A stretch of DNA of 64,000 nt, taken from contig VZRG01001042.1 of the NCBI GenBank assembly GCA_013397435.1, forward strand, positions 10,963 through 74,962, in the 5' to 3' direction. The stretch is from Erythrocercus mccallii. Lineage: Eukaryota; Chordata; Aves; Passeriformes; Dicruridae. The position numbers and the translations under genes are program-made. The notes beneath the pieces were generated by a model, which ran no database searches, was not told the origin of the DNA, and was given only the letters and a program-made list of their open reading frames with translations. Position 1 is the first letter of the stretch. Every line of letters starts with the position of its first letter. Shown here piece by piece: positions 50,101 to 63,202 of the stretch.

Positions 50101-53100
50101 AGCAGCCTTAGAGCCAGGTGCCTGCAGAGAGCAGCAGTGCCTGGGGCTCGTGGTGTGCAGGTGAGAGTGGAATCTCCAGGTGCAGTCACAGAATGGCCTG
50201 GGTTTCTCTCTGCTTTCAGAAAGCTCTTCTCTAGAAACAATAAAATTATAAAAAGGATGAGGCCTCCTAAGTTTCAATGCAACAGCCACAGCCACATTCA
50301 CTTCACCTTTAGTTTGATTGTGATGGTTATTGTTCTTGAATATTTGCATCATGTATGAACACGGGCAATGACAAAGTCACTGAAAAATTCATAATCTAGA
50401 AGAACAGACCACAGAACAGGGGTAAATATAAGACATGCAAGTAAATGACCATGGTGATCTGCATAGCTTTTTCAAAAAGGATTCTGAGGAAGTCTTTGTT
50501 TTGGGAAATACTCAAAAAATCACATGCTGGCCTGAACAACCAAAAAAACTCTGCTGGAAATTTCTCTAAGTAGTTATCTTGCATATTTGCAGTATTTCTT
50601 AGAATCTAGGAACACTACAGCAACAGCTGCCTTCTTTAGGTCTTTTTTACATGCCTACCCAGATCTCCAAAAGTGTGCAATAATGAAAAAGTATTGTTTT
50701 GATTCAAAATAAATGTCTCAAAAATCTCTGCTTATAATACTACTAAGGTGATTTACCCAAAAAGCAGGAAAATGGTGGTTCATGAGCAATCAGACACTGA
50801 AGTACTGATTCATCTGACCTGGTATTTAAAATCAATTACAAATATTGATCAAATATTACACAGGCACTGTATGAGCCTCTCAGCTTTCCAGGGAAATATT
50901 CCCACAGACACTTGACAAAAAATAACCCTGGAACATTTTCACAGGTCAAACAGAGTGTGAACTGAGACCTTTCTTTGTAACATTTTCAGTATAGATACAA
51001 CTATTCCATAGTCAGAAATAAATTCCTAATCACTAGTTTTCTTTTGCAACAATCTAAATGCACTAGAATAACATTATTAGTATTTGAGAAAAAAAACACC
51101 TTACAATATACAAGAAAACATTTTAATGCATTATATGGAGAGTACATTTTTGAAGGATTGTAAATGTGGAAATAACCAAATTTAAACTTCTTAAAAGAGG
51201 AACTGCAACCAAGTAGAAATCTTAAAGTGTGACTCCTGCTAACTAGAATTCTTCTTCTCCATCATCTTGTCCAAATAAAAGTTCCTTTATATTGTCAATA
51301 GTGAATTGAATTAAAAAATGTCTTAAATACATTTGAGAGTGTTATCAAAATGACCATAGCGATAATATGCATTTGACTGTTAAACACATACCAACTATTT
51401 ATAGACTTGCTTATCTATTTATAATGAAGAAAAGACATGATAAAAAGACATGACAGTGTGGAACTAACATGAGAAGGTTGTTGTGTGGGGAGGCAGAGTC
51501 ATGTAACCAACAGGAGACTGAGGCAGAACAGGTGATTTGTAACAAGAATGTCAAAGGAATTAGAGGAAGCACAGCAAGAAATCTTTGTAATGAGAACATG
51601 CCAAAAAATAGCAGAGCAAGAATGTTTTGTCTTCAGTTCTGTCTGAAAATCACAGTGGATTTCTTGCCTCAATACGCTCTCCTTGGGAGAACGTGCCCAT
51701 TTTAAAGCTCCAACTCAGCTCTCCTGTGCTTGCATACTTGCTACATATTTTGGAAGTCACAAAGCATTGCCTCAGCTTTCTCTCTCGTAGGACCAATATT
51801 TATGTAGTCTGTGAGAGTGGTTGTGGGCCTGGACTGAAGGAAACCAAACATGGACCTATTCCAAAGGCCACTCATGTCAACGGGAAAATTTCCATCTATG
51901 TTTGTGTACTTTAGGTCAGACTTTGTATTCTGCAAACATGAAAAACTCCCCTTAGTGCTCCAACAGCAACATTAGGAAGATGGTCACAAAGCACTAATAA
52001 GTTTTCAGTTTTCTCATTGCCATTTTGACAACCTTTACATAAATTAAAGCATTTTAATGCATCAGATATTATAGCCATAAAACCTCCAACCCCATAAAGC
52101 ACCATTACAAAATATAAATATTTTACATGGAAAAGTGCTGCAGTCTTTTAACATACAGTTTTTTAATAAAAAAATTCTCCTTTGTTAACTTGAATTCTGC
52201 CACATTAGTTGAATGGCAATTTTTACTTGGAAACACACAGAATAACATCCATGGAGACGTATTTGTTGTACTTTCTGATATTACAATAAAATGTTATTTA
52301 AAGCTCAAATTACTAAATAAAATTAAAGAAGAAAATATAAGGCAATTCAAGCATATTCCAAACATGGCTGGTTTAGACACAAACCAATGAAATATGGCAG
52401 TGTGCAGAAAGCACAGCCTGTAGGAACAGGGCATATTATGGAAAGAAAAAAAATCAGTCACCCATGCAAAATTACCCCTATTGGCCATCTGAGAGCTGAC
52501 AATGAAGTCAACTGTAAAGGCAGCTGAGACCAGCAGACTTCACCCAATTAAAATATCTGGGGGAGGGAGAAAAAATAATCAATGTGTATATATGTGTATA
52601 CAAATATCTGGCAAAAAGCCACTACTCCAAATTTAGTAATCGCTTATATCTTAGCTGCCCACTTCAGTAAAGCCATGATAAAGTTATTTTCTCTGTGTCT
52701 GTACACTTGTTTTGGTACACACAGATAGAATAAACCAGGAAATGTGTCCTTCTGAACTGAGTAGCAAGTAAATATCTCTAATAAAAAAGGAGGAAATGCA
52801 GATTAAAAAAATCTTGTGGATTATTTTTTTATGTGAACTTCAAAAGCCAGGAAATACTTATGCTTGTTCCTAACATAGGTGCATATACCATATACCACTC
52901 TCTCTCATTGGATGTAAGGTCAAGGGTTATGTTGAACAATGCTGTCATATTGTTAAATTTTCATGACAGACTTTTATGAAATCACTGTTTTTCAGAGCAG
53001 GGGAACAGTGTTTTATTGGTTTCCTCATATTTCTTTCATTAATATGCTAAAGAAGGTTGGGAAATGATGCTGCCATGTTACTCAGACCATCTGTGCCAGA

Positions 53101-56100
53101 AAAGTAAAATTTCAGAGGGATCAGAGGATAATCAGAGCTCACTGACTTTCCCTGGCCCTGATTCAGTACACAGAGCTTGGTTACTTGCAGCTGAGCTTCA
53201 GTGCTGTTCAACCAGAAACACCACTGGAAAATGCTGACAAAAGGCAGCATCATTAGCATATGTATAGGATTACAAAACATTCACAGTTCTAATTCTCTTT
53301 CCTTTACTGGTTCTATCAGCAGCCTCGAATGGAGGAACAGCTACATCAGTTTGTTTTTCAGCAAGTGCCCAACACACGTGTGCTGGTTTTGTGTTCAAAC
53401 TCCACTTCCCTGCCCTCTGAAAGGTGCAGCTCTCCTTTGAGGCAACAGAAATGTCTGGCATGTGATATGGAGATTACCAGCCAGCATTGAAGCTGCTCCT
53501 TCTATTGCTTTTGAAATCTGCTTAGGGAATTGAAGATTCCCAAGGGATGTAATATTTTCTCAGCACTACTGGTAACATACAGAACTCAGTGGAAGACAAG
53601 GTACCTATACTAAGATGTCACAGCAATTATTATACTAAAGCTGGCAATAAATTTGAATTTTACAAGCTTCTTCACCTACAATAACTAGGTTTTGAAGGTA
53701 CAAGGTTTGCATTTAAAATTCTGGAAATCGATGCAGCATTTAGGTCTCCTTATTAGGGAAAAGTAGGCTGCAAGATCTCATTTAGAAACGCACTGCACAG
53801 AAAGTGAAGCTCATAAGACTGTGGCTTTGACTATTCTTAAAAAAAAATATTGAGCTTCAAAGAAGAAACTGGAGGCACTGGAGGAGAGCCAAAAAAGTCA
53901 TACTCAAGTATGGAATATATTAAAAAAGCTGGATCTCTGATAGAACAAAAACAATATTCCTCTGGGGTTTTTTTGTTTTGGTGGTTTTTGTTGGGTTTTT
54001 TTTTCAAGCATTAAGACTGCTTGGCACTGATAAATCCATTTTAAACAGTTGGCATAAGGATGTTGCCCATCAAAATTTGACCAGCAGTTTTTAGTATATT
54101 GTCACATATATTCTTAATCCTGTTAAAAAATGAAAACTCCTTTAAATATAGAAGTGGAAATGACAATAAAAAGCAGAGAATCAATTACATTTTAAGAGTG
54201 ATAGCTGGAAGGCTATGATAATAAACTATTTATGACATATCCAGGACATAATAATAAATTCTCTAATTTTTATTCTTATTTAATATTGCAGCCTTTCACT
54301 TTGCTCTAATGATATTTACTTCAGAAGCAGCATTTTTAAAATCCGTAATTTTAGGATAAGCTCACCAAAAGCAGTTATTTAATAATAATTTTAATAATTA
54401 TTATTTTGAAGGCCTACTTGTTTAGAAGATTTAAGATGAAGTGTATCAATTAAGCAGGACTCTGACACTCCAGTGTCCTTGTGGAGCTGTCACTATGTTA
54501 TTTAGGAGCACCACTACTAACAGAAGCTATGAGTCATTCAGGCTGTGATTCCACAGTGTATTTCTCTTGCTGGCAAAGCTGACTTAAGCAGTTCCTGCCA
54601 CCACCTCTCTACCTGAGCAGCTCATTTGTTCTATTCACCTTGCCCTGAGCCCTTTATTTAAATCCTTTGTTTGTGCCAATACACAGGTTTGCCACTCTCC
54701 AAAGTGAAGCAGACCAGAGAAATTATCTGTTTTAAATGGCTGTACAAACCCTCCTCACACATTTTGGCAGAGATTCCTAACTCAGAGTAGGGCCCTGATC
54801 AGAATAATCAGGCACCCTACCAAACAGACAAGGTGGTATTAGGGTGCCTACAAGCAGGCTGGGGTGAAGAACAGGAGAGAGCAGGGAACGTTTTGTTCAG
54901 CTTTACCTCCAAGAGAAATGTTTGTAAAAGTGTGATATTAGAGATTTTATCTTTGGTACAAACATCCATCCTCACAAACCCACAGTATCAAAATGACCTT
55001 ACTGGCCAAGAGCTCTTCTGTGTGCTTGAGAAATGGGTACAACAGCCAGGCTGCAGTTCATGCTCACTTTACTAAACACTAAACCACAGCCTTAAATGGG
55101 CATCTTGTTGGCAAGAACTGTGTTTGACAGAATGAAACAGATGTGTCCCACCAGAGGCAGGTTTGAACAGTAGGGGCAGGACAGCACAATGGCTGAAGGT
55201 ATCAGAGTTTCATTTCATCAGAGATTAAATGGGTCATTCTCCAAAGGGGTCTGGTACTGCAGAAATGTCCTGCACAACTCTGACCACATGATCACCTCTC
55301 AGGTAATCAAAGTTAACACTTTTGACTCAATTGCCAGCTTATCCACAAAGACTTGTGATAAGGAGCTTTCCTCTTGCTCCACTGGTGTCTCAAAGTTCCA
55401 AGTGTCACATGTCAAGAATTCAAAAAAGCTCAATTTCCACTTACATTGTGTAACAAAGTAAATATATCTACAAAGATATTCATTTCTATGTTTTTATCAA
55501 TTACCAATCCAGATTCCAGTTAAGTTTTCAAATTGAAAATTTTCTTTAAAATCTGACCTCTGTTAGTTTCTAATTCCCTCACTGTGGACTAATCCTTTGC
55601 TTTTCTCACATGGCAGCTATATTTTAAAGTAAATGCAGTCTCAAGAACAGTAGCATTTCTTTCAAGACTATTGTGCTGCTTAGTTCTACAAAAATAACAC
55701 GCAATATATGATTGAGGCTGCCAAAAACAAGTGCTCATTTCTCAAACTCATAAATGTCTGCAGAAATGCATCCTTACACCAAGGACTGTTACAGGTATTT
55801 CGAAAGCAGCTGCTCACAGTTAGAGAATTTTTGACTATACTCTTGAAGATTTCCACAGGAGGAAGCAGCACTGCTTTACTCCTTAGTACAAAGATGTTCA
55901 TAATACTGCCAGACTATTCAAATATCCTGCATTCTACAATTAAAATGTTTAGGAATTCAAAATTAATTTATCTGTGAACAATTCTGGTACAAAATACCTT
56001 GTAAGTAATACACTAGCCCATTAGAAACTATCACATAGTTCTTTGTTGCACACAGTAAAGGGCATTTTTTAGGGCACACCTGCAACACACTGAGGCTCTA

Positions 56101-56172
56101 TTACTTTTTTGGGATAGCAGGGGCAAAAGAATAAAAGTAGAAAAGATTATTCTGAGTACTGCAATAACTTAC
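47151..56172 (-). other. IQCK 9-kb intron, no gene seen
   Basis: The largest IQCK intron in the window. It starts at GTAAGTTATTGC (56172 downward) and ends at the 21-T acceptor tract. The content is AT-rich with short frames only. A perfect 10-bp inverted repeat, AATAATAATT / AATTATTATT with a 5-base spacer, lies at 54381-54405. I recognise no interspersed repeat family, although old diverged copies could be missed by eye. Confidence 0.6.
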
Positions 56173-56250
56173 TGGTCCTTTAGCCAGTCCTTAACAAAAG
56201 GAATGGAAAACAATTCTGTAAATGACTCATCTTTCCTCTTTGGATTGTTG
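56173..56250 (-). CDS. IQCK: IQCK exon: conserved segment after the docking helices
   Basis: The 78-nt exon completes an Asn codon and encodes NNPKRKDESFTELFSIPFVK then DWLKD. It aligns with human QNPKRAGEPFTEFFSIPFVE. The segment following the predicted second docking helix (TEWLYNNNP) is very well conserved here. The acceptor is CCCTTTTTTTTAG and the donor is CCA then GTAAGT, phase 2. Only 109 bases of intron separate it from the upstream exon. Confidence 0.95.
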
Positions 56251-56359
56251 CTAAAAAAAAGGGAAAACAACTCATATTAATTTAAATTTCAGCTATTCAA
56301 TTAGCAAATTAGTGCCTTGGAATCACTGAACATAGTAGCAAAAAACATGATTAACTTAC

Positions 56360-56412
56360 TTGTATAACCACTCAGTTAGGAAATCAGAGGGAATAAATTT
56401 GGTTCTTTTTCC
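56360..56412 (-). CDS. IQCK: IQCK exon: second helix of a DPY-30/RII-alpha-like fold
   Basis: The 53-nt exon encodes GKRTKFIPSDFLTEWLY plus two bases and matches human KRTKFIACDFLTEWLY. The pattern F-I-P-S-D-F-L-T-E-W-L-Y-N-N-N-P recalls the second helix of DPY-30/RII-alpha docking domains (DP..FLA.YLL..NP). The acceptor is ATCTTCTATCTTTAG and the donor is ACAA then GTAAGT. Phase 0 at the start agrees with the upstream exon ending in GAG. Confidence 0.95.
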
Positions 56413-57500
56413 CTAAAGATAGAAGATAGTTTCAAATTATTTATTATCTTTGGATTGGTCATATGTTTAAGTTAAATTGACTGGTTTTATTAAATAAAAT
56501 ATACAATACATTACTATGTCTACTCTTTATTGCTACTGCCAACAGTCAGTGGCTCAGCCAAAATTTTAGAAATTTTGTGGAATGATTTCAAAACAAACTA
56601 TGAGTGAGAAAATTCTACATATATTATCTTGATATTTGCTGCAGTATATCTAGACAAAGATCTCTGAATGGTGCTGTAAGCGGCAATGTCATTGTGAAGA
56701 AACTAACAGAACTCATTCATACATGAAAATATGTTGCAATTCCTTGCCATTTTGTTTAAAGTTCTATTATCATACTCAAAATACTTCATTTCTTCCAAAA
56801 CACAGAAGGAACATTGATTGGATATTGCTTCCTCCTGCATGGAACCAGCTTGAAGACGTTGTGAATACACACAGGCAAGTATTGTATGGCTGCTCTGACC
56901 AAGTCATCTGCTGGGTGGTCCAGAAAGAAGGCAAAACCAAAGGAAGGCTCTTGTCTGTCCACAGCCACAGAAGCCATGGACATTATACAGAACCAGGTAA
57001 AAAGTTCAAAACCTGGAGCTTCACAGTGAAACATGTGTGCCCTTTGCTCCCAGTTCTCAATCTTAACCAACAAAGAGAATTTTGCAAAATGTTTTGCAGC
57101 AGGTTATCCTTAGAGCCTCATGCAGTCAGTACCACAGCCAGCCATTCAAAGCCTGAATTTTGATAAAGCCAGAATGGAGTAGGAAATCCTTTTTTTTTAA
57201 GATTTCCTCTCCACATTCCATCTTGACAGATTGAATGTATAAATGAGTACAGGTGCTCATTCTGCTTATCACAAAACACAGTAACCATAATGTGGAGAAC
57301 AGAACATGGAGTTGTGGCTGGAATAACAGAAGAGCTTGATCAGTATCTTTTGAACCCCTCTGACATGAGCTGTGTTCTGGTTGCACACAGTCAGAGTGAA
57401 CCCCAAAAGACACAGCCCTGCAGCCCCGGGGCACCAAGTGTTTCATCACAATAGCAGCCATTGAGCTAACAGCAAGCTGAGCTCCCATCCCAACACTTAC

Positions 57501-57536
57501 CCCGTCAAACAGGAGATTCAGCTGTAATAATTGCTT
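57501..57536 (-). CDS. IQCK: Candidate 36-nt cassette exon of IQCK (tentative)
   Basis: On the - strand a pyrimidine tract and acceptor, GAATTTTTTTCCTAAG, is followed by 36 bases encoding KQLLQLNLLFDG. A consensus donor GTAAGTGTTG comes next. The length is a multiple of three and the flanking IQCK exons join in phase 0, so inclusion would insert 12 residues without disturbing the frame. It would sit between ...EKEKCFE and GKRTKF..., in the loop between the two predicted docking helices. The human protein I remember lacks it. Good splice sites 36 bases apart can occur by chance, so this is a suggestion, not a supported exon. Confidence 0.25.
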
Positions 57537-57997
57537 CTTAGGAAAAAAATTCACACCGGCCAAATGCTTTTGTAAGACTGCTTAATGTCACAAAAGAGGC
57601 TGAAGTCTTGATTAAGACAGAAGAAGTTAAGATACTACTACCACTTGCAAAGGAAAACACAATAAACATGTAATTGAAAATCTAATGTGTGGAAAATGAC
57701 TTTGTACTATGCATTATCCTCAGATGTGAACAGAGAGGCAGGAAAAAATGCTCTACATAGCATAATTCTTTCAGTTCATGGTATATGTCATAATTTGGGG
57801 GTCAGGCACAGGTGAAGTGGAAGAGGAACACTGTGTGAGGTGCTGACTGCCCAGGGAAGAACACAGGGCAGTCACATAGCTGGGGGATGACAAGGGTGAA
57901 GTTTAGTGCTGGACTGCAGGGCAGTCCTACAGGATACCCAGGAAAGCTTTTAATTTTCTAAGAGAATCTTACCCTTGGTAGAAATAGAGTCTGACTA

Positions 57998-58055
57998 CAA
58001 CAGAAAAAAAAAAGAAAAAAGAAAAAAAAAAGAGAGCTTTTAAAAAAAAAAGAAA
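57998..58055. repeat. A-rich/AG simple-sequence tract
   Basis: Runs of 6-10 A separated by single G or GAGAG lie on the + strand, so the IQCK strand is T/C-rich. It is purine-only over about 20-base pieces with one CTTTT interruption. No retroposon body is visible upstream of it, so it looks like simple sequence rather than an element tail. Confidence 0.7.
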
Positions 58056-59439
58056 GCAGAAGAATAGAAGATGAGATCATCATAAAATAATTATTAATCC
58101 TGAGCCATACATGCCTTTATGACCTGTTTTGTGAAAACCAAAGCTTTGGGGTTCAAGTAGGGCTCCATTAAGTGCTTGGCTGGGAAGAAACACAGCTTCT
58201 CATGCAATTTTCACACTTATGCTAATACCAAATGCTGTTCCAAGAAGCCAAACACCTAAACTTTAAGACATCAATACCGTCACTGCAGCGCTTTCTGTGA
58301 GTCACTTCAGATGTTAAATGGACAAATCTTGACTTGCACAGAATCTGTAAGCAAGCTATTCTCAATCACAGGATGCAAATAGGTCCCATTACTTAGGGAA
58401 TTGTTTCAGAGAATAAATTCTACACTTTGACAACAAAATTCAATTTAATCTAGCAGTTGTAATTTAATCTGTTTTAAGTAAATTGCTTTTCCTTTGCAAT
58501 GGGAAAAAATTATCAGATCAGGGTTGTCAAAACAGCCATCACCAAAGGAATCAAATTCCCCTTTTTTATCCATATTAGAGGCAGTGAACTTAGCAGAGAG
58601 GAATTCAATCAAGCTGAATATTTTTTTATTTTATTTTCTTTGCCAGGAAACAGTTTATTTTGCTAGTGAATTAAATCATTAGCTGCACAGCAGTCAACAT
58701 TTATAAAGGAAAAAATTACATAAATTGACCTGCCTTTGACACATTCCTCCTATGCTGCATGAATCCGGATAAAAAACAGGAAATATCTGTACAATGTGCA
58801 TTGTTAACCTGCAGATGTGTTTATAAACTGTTTATATTCAGAATTCATTTTCCATTTTTCAGTTTAAATATGATGTGCTTGGTAATAATTATGAAAATAC
58901 ACTGGTGATCAGAAGATGGCAAAGACATTAGGGAAACTTCTTCCATTCCCTTTCCCTGATCTACCATAATTTTAAATATAATATATTCCATTATAGAGCC
59001 TGATACAGCTTCCTCCTTCTGTGATAGCAAACTAGAAAGAAAAGTCAGAGTTATTCTAATAAAAACATTTATACATTGTTCAGTTTAATGCTGAAAAATG
59101 AGTGCATTAGTCAGTTCTCATGAGAGAAAAGATTTAAGAAAATAGTTTTTCCCCTGTAGGCATTTGACAGCAGATGGGATAAAACACAGGAGAACTTATG
59201 GCAGGAAAAAAACATCAGTGAGGGAATACACTGGGCAACCTAATAGGTTTCTTTCATCTCTAATTTAAAAATGAAGCTTCTGCAGACTGTTCTCATATTT
59301 ATGTCAGTTTGAAGTCTGCACATATATCTATCCGCTGGTGGTTTTTCCAGACTTTAGCTTTTCAAATTTTTTGTATGCATCACATAATGCAAGGGAGGCT
59401 ATTTTAAATTAAATGTGCAATTCGTTGTGTTTCTTTATC

Positions 59440-60080
59440 ACCTTTCAAAAAAGATCTTTCCTACACAAATCCCCACTTCCAGCACAACCATTTCCCTTTC
59501 CTGACTTTCCCATGTGATTGTACAATTCTTCCTCTCCAGACATGAGTGCGTATTCTCTGGTCTCTTCTTGAATTCCTCTGTTGGATCTGATCTTCCTTAA
59601 CACAATTTCAATTGCTCAAAACCTCTCCTATTTAACTTTTCCTTCTCTTCTCATTTATCTTAATTTCCTTTCAAAACATGAAAGCCTTTAGTCCCTCTCA
59701 TCAAAATCCCACTCTTCATTCTCTCTCACCATTCCCTCTCTCTTCTCCTGGGCTCACTCAACATTGATTGCAGTCAGTTTGAGCATTCCTCCCTTCCTTC
59801 CAGTGCTTCTTCCATTTATCTTCCACTGGATTATTCTATACAGCTGCCCTTTACAGGATTTAATGACTCATGTCTAGCCAGAAGTCAAACCCAGTACTCT
59901 TTTCTCATCCTTCATGATTTCAGTTAGTTTAATCACAATTAATCTTCTTCATGTCCTGTTGTCTCATGAATTCCATGAATCTTTTCAATCTTTGTTATCC
60001 TCTTATTTTTGGAAGCTGTATTCCAATGTGTTTATCACAAGATCCTTTCTCCCTCTTCCTGCTTTGGGTTTCTGCTTTTG
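59440..60080. other. Pyrimidine-biased stretch in an IQCK intron
   Basis: Over about 600 bases the + strand is strongly enriched in C and T (many TTCC, CTCT and TCCC words) and depleted in G. It is not a simple repeat. Strand asymmetry of this length is unusual for the window. It has no coding support. Confidence 0.5.
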
Positions 60081-61780
60081 ATCCTAAAATTCAGTTCAAG
60101 TTATTTCATTAGCCATTTTAACACAATTATAGCAAGTTGGGTTTTTCCCCTCCAAATCCATACAGAACAACACATTTCTTACCAAACTAAGGAAACAGAA
60201 TGTGCAAGTACAAGCACCTGGACAGCAATGGAAAAGAACACAAATATTCAATTATATGGCAAGCATAAAGAGCTATTGTTTTCCTAGTCATTGTTGAAAA
60301 GGAGGAAGAAATGAGGTCACAGTGGAAAACATCAGCTTGCTTTCCTAAGCTTGGCTCCTCAGTAGCAGGACATCTTTTCACATAAGTGTGTTTTTCATAA
60401 GCTGAACTAATTTTTATCACGATTCTATACATTAGAAAGTAATTGCTTTTAGTAGTTTTCTACAAAGAAGTACATGGACCCATACAAAATCCATTTTCAG
60501 CACACACATTTTCTAATATATATACCACCGAAGAGCTGCAACATTTCTTAGATTAAAAATAGAAAAAGTAACCTGAGATTTTTTTCTGAGTTTGAAATGG
60601 AAATATTTCTAAAAAGTTTAATATTTTTAAAATAACTTTGTATGTAAGTTTTATTGCCTTTCTATTTAAGTTTTATTGCCTTTATTGCTTTTGATAGCTA
60701 ACATCTATCAAAGCCTGTATTTAATGCACTTGTAGGACATGCCTTTCTCCTAAAGGATACATGCTTCCAAAAAAAAAAAGGAATCAATATAGATTTTATT
60801 AAAAGTGTGATGAATAATATATATGTTCAATCTGTTCTTGGTTAGGTAATGTAAATGTGATGGCAGGAATGACAGACAGATATCATGTAAATGAACCATC
60901 TCCCTATTTCACCTGTATTCATCACAGTTTATAGATACATATATACACCTGTAAATCCATAGTTTATAGACATACACAAGTATTGTGGAGACTGAGAAAA
61001 GTTTGAAATAGCTGGTATTGAAGGTACAGGTTTGGATCTGAAATTCTAATTGCCATGGCTTGAGAAAATAGCAGAAATGATGGAAATCCCCCCAGCAGTC
61101 AGTACCAAAGCTATTGCTGGGGCTCTGCTAGGCTGCAGTGACACAATGAGGAATGTCTTTATGCTTTATTTTGCACCAGTTCTAGTGGGTTTTGAAGCAT
61201 TCCCTATAGACAGTGAGGAATGTCTCTATAGACATACACTGAAAACAAATTTATAAAAACACATGTAGCAAACAATTATTTTAAATCTGCATTTTTATAA
61301 GCTCTTCATGCTGGATACCCTGTCTTCCCATTAAATGGAATTTACAGAGAAAAACAAGCTAAAATAGAAAATTTATCTCTATTACAATGCCAGAAGCAGC
61401 AAAAAATAGTTGAGTCGATAATAACGAAGTAAATTTCAAGTTCTGTACAGCACCCTCCAATGAGTGAAATGTATTAATCTGAAAGGAAGGCTGTCCCTCT
61501 AAAACACAACACTATTTAGGGTAGATACAATCAGATATTTAAGGAGGATTTGGAGGGAGCTAGAGATTGTCATGATGATCAAGTTCATATAGAACGTAAT
61601 CTGTTCTGAATTACTGGAGAAAATAACATTCAAAACCACATCCAAAACAACCCATGATATGTTATATCATATTATTGTGGTTGGTTTTCTTGCAAAATAC
61701 CAAATTGAAAAAAATACTGCCTGTGAAATAAAAGGCTGTAACTTCCTGCCAGTGATTTGAAATGAAAACCCCAAACTAAC

Positions 61781-61878
61781 CTCAAAACACTTTTCCTTCT
61801 CTGCTTCTTGCAGAAGCGCAGCCAGTCCGGGTAAGAGCACCGGGAATACGTAAAACTCCAAGTATTCTTGAGGAGAAC
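61781..61878 (-). CDS. IQCK: IQCK exon: first helix of a DPY-30/RII-alpha-like fold
   Basis: The 98-nt exon completes a Cys codon (T|GT) and encodes SPQEYLEFYVFPVLLPG then LAALLQEAEKEKCFE. Human IQCK reads CSPKEYLETFIFPVLLPG at this point, so identity is clear. The pattern YL...V.PVLL.GLAAL matches the first helix of DPY-30-like and RII-alpha-like dimerisation/docking domains (YL...V.P.L..GL..L). The acceptor is TTTTGTTCAG and the donor is GAG then GTTAGT. Confidence 0.96.
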
Positions 61879-63202
61879 CTGAACAAAACAGGACAGCCTT
61901 CACTTATAGCTAAGCCTTGGATTTCACAAAAACACAGCCATCAGGTATCATAAAGTCAGTACCAGGATCACAGCTTGGACAAAGCAGATTCATTCCCTTT
62001 GGATACAGCCACTGGTCTGTCTTCACTTCTCAGCCAACACAACACAAACTTGAGTAAACTTCAAATTAAAGGTGCACCAACACTGCAAACTCAGTGTGCC
62101 TCAGAGATGTCAGACAGTTTTAAGTGAATAAGCTCAGACACCAGAAGCAGTTTAGTCACAGAAGTGAAAAGCTCTGTGAATTAATGTACCCTGACAGGAA
62201 GAAATTAGCCTGTGCTGAACTCAGTGCTGTTGCAGTTAGACCATTTTGATATCTCCTGCCCTTTACAATCTGCATTATCAGAGTTAGTCATAAAACTGAA
62301 TTTCTAGACAGAGGAAAAACCAAAGGTTATATTTTAGTGGTGCTGCTGATTTCATTGTCATAGTTGCTTCATTCTTGCCAGATCCTTCAGAGATTTTAAC
62401 GTGACTCCATATATCCAACTTGTCCCCTCTCAGAGGGCTGTCTGGCACCTCTCTCCATTCAGGAGGTATTTGGGTTTTGGTGTGATGAGCAAAGACTAAG
62501 TCATAGGAGTGTTCTCTTCTGGCAACACAGCTGAAACACTGAATTTATTCTCAGCTTTATACCTTTAATTGGTTCATATACTGCCAGAAAATGCTCATAA
62601 TTGGGAGGACGCTATTTATATAAAAGCCCAGGGTAACACTGCTTCTGACTTGCATAAGGAATTCCTAATGAGCAAGAATTAATGGAAGAGAAGACAAAAT
62701 GAAGGGCTAAAATGCATAATAAAAACACACTGCTGCTTAGTAAATTTATTATAAAGTATAGGAATTGATAAAAGTAGAAGAATAAAACTTCAGAGCTGTT
62801 TCCATTCTAATCTGTAATCAGATGAGTAGAGAATATTTTGACAGCAGTTTTCAAATTTAATTGTCTACTTAGTCTATTGATCCTAGTTTTGCATTATTAA
62901 ATCAGGGGTAGAAATGCCTGCCATTTCTGATTTAAGTGGCTAAATAAAAAGTCACTTACTCAGAAGAGCACAGAACTACCTTAGCTAGTCAATGCTATTG
63001 GTCTGTAATGCACAATTTGCTATTTCTTCCATTGACCAAGTGGCCAAACTGGCTCCCTGTTTCAGACCAGAGGCCTAACCATGCAAATTCCACACATGCA
63101 AAGGTGTTGCTGTTAACACTCTAAATTAAATAAATTACAAACCCTTGCCATATGCAAGAAAAATATTCACAGCAGGGTTCAAGACATTATACTCCTACTT
63201 AC
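61879..63202 (-). other. IQCK 1.3-kb intron, nothing else seen
   Basis: AT-rich intron between GTAAGT (63202 downward) and TTTTGTTCAG (ending 61879). I find no repeat, RNA gene or additional exon in it. Confidence 0.7.

Larger units (their letters stand above)
56413..61780 (-). other. IQCK 5.4-kb intron
   Basis: This intron holds a possible 36-nt cassette exon at 57501-57536 (see findings). It also holds an A/G simple-sequence tract at about 57998-58055 and a pyrimidine-biased stretch at about 59440-60080 (+ strand). Frames of about 145 codons at 56723-57163 (+) and 57126-57563 (-) overlap on opposite strands and resemble no known protein. The donor at 61780 is GTTAGT, a weaker form. Confidence 0.65.

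Noticed and set aside
54381..54405. Perfect 10-bp inverted repeat in AT-rich DNA as a possible terminal repeat or hairpin RNA
   Set aside because: It is composed only of A and T, and such palindromes are expected by chance. The stem would be weak, and no element lies between distant copies.
56723..57563. Two frames of about 145 codons on opposite strands in an IQCK intron
   Set aside because: Neither matches a known protein, and they overlap in part. The only piece kept is the 36-nt candidate exon at 57501-57536, which has its own splice sites.
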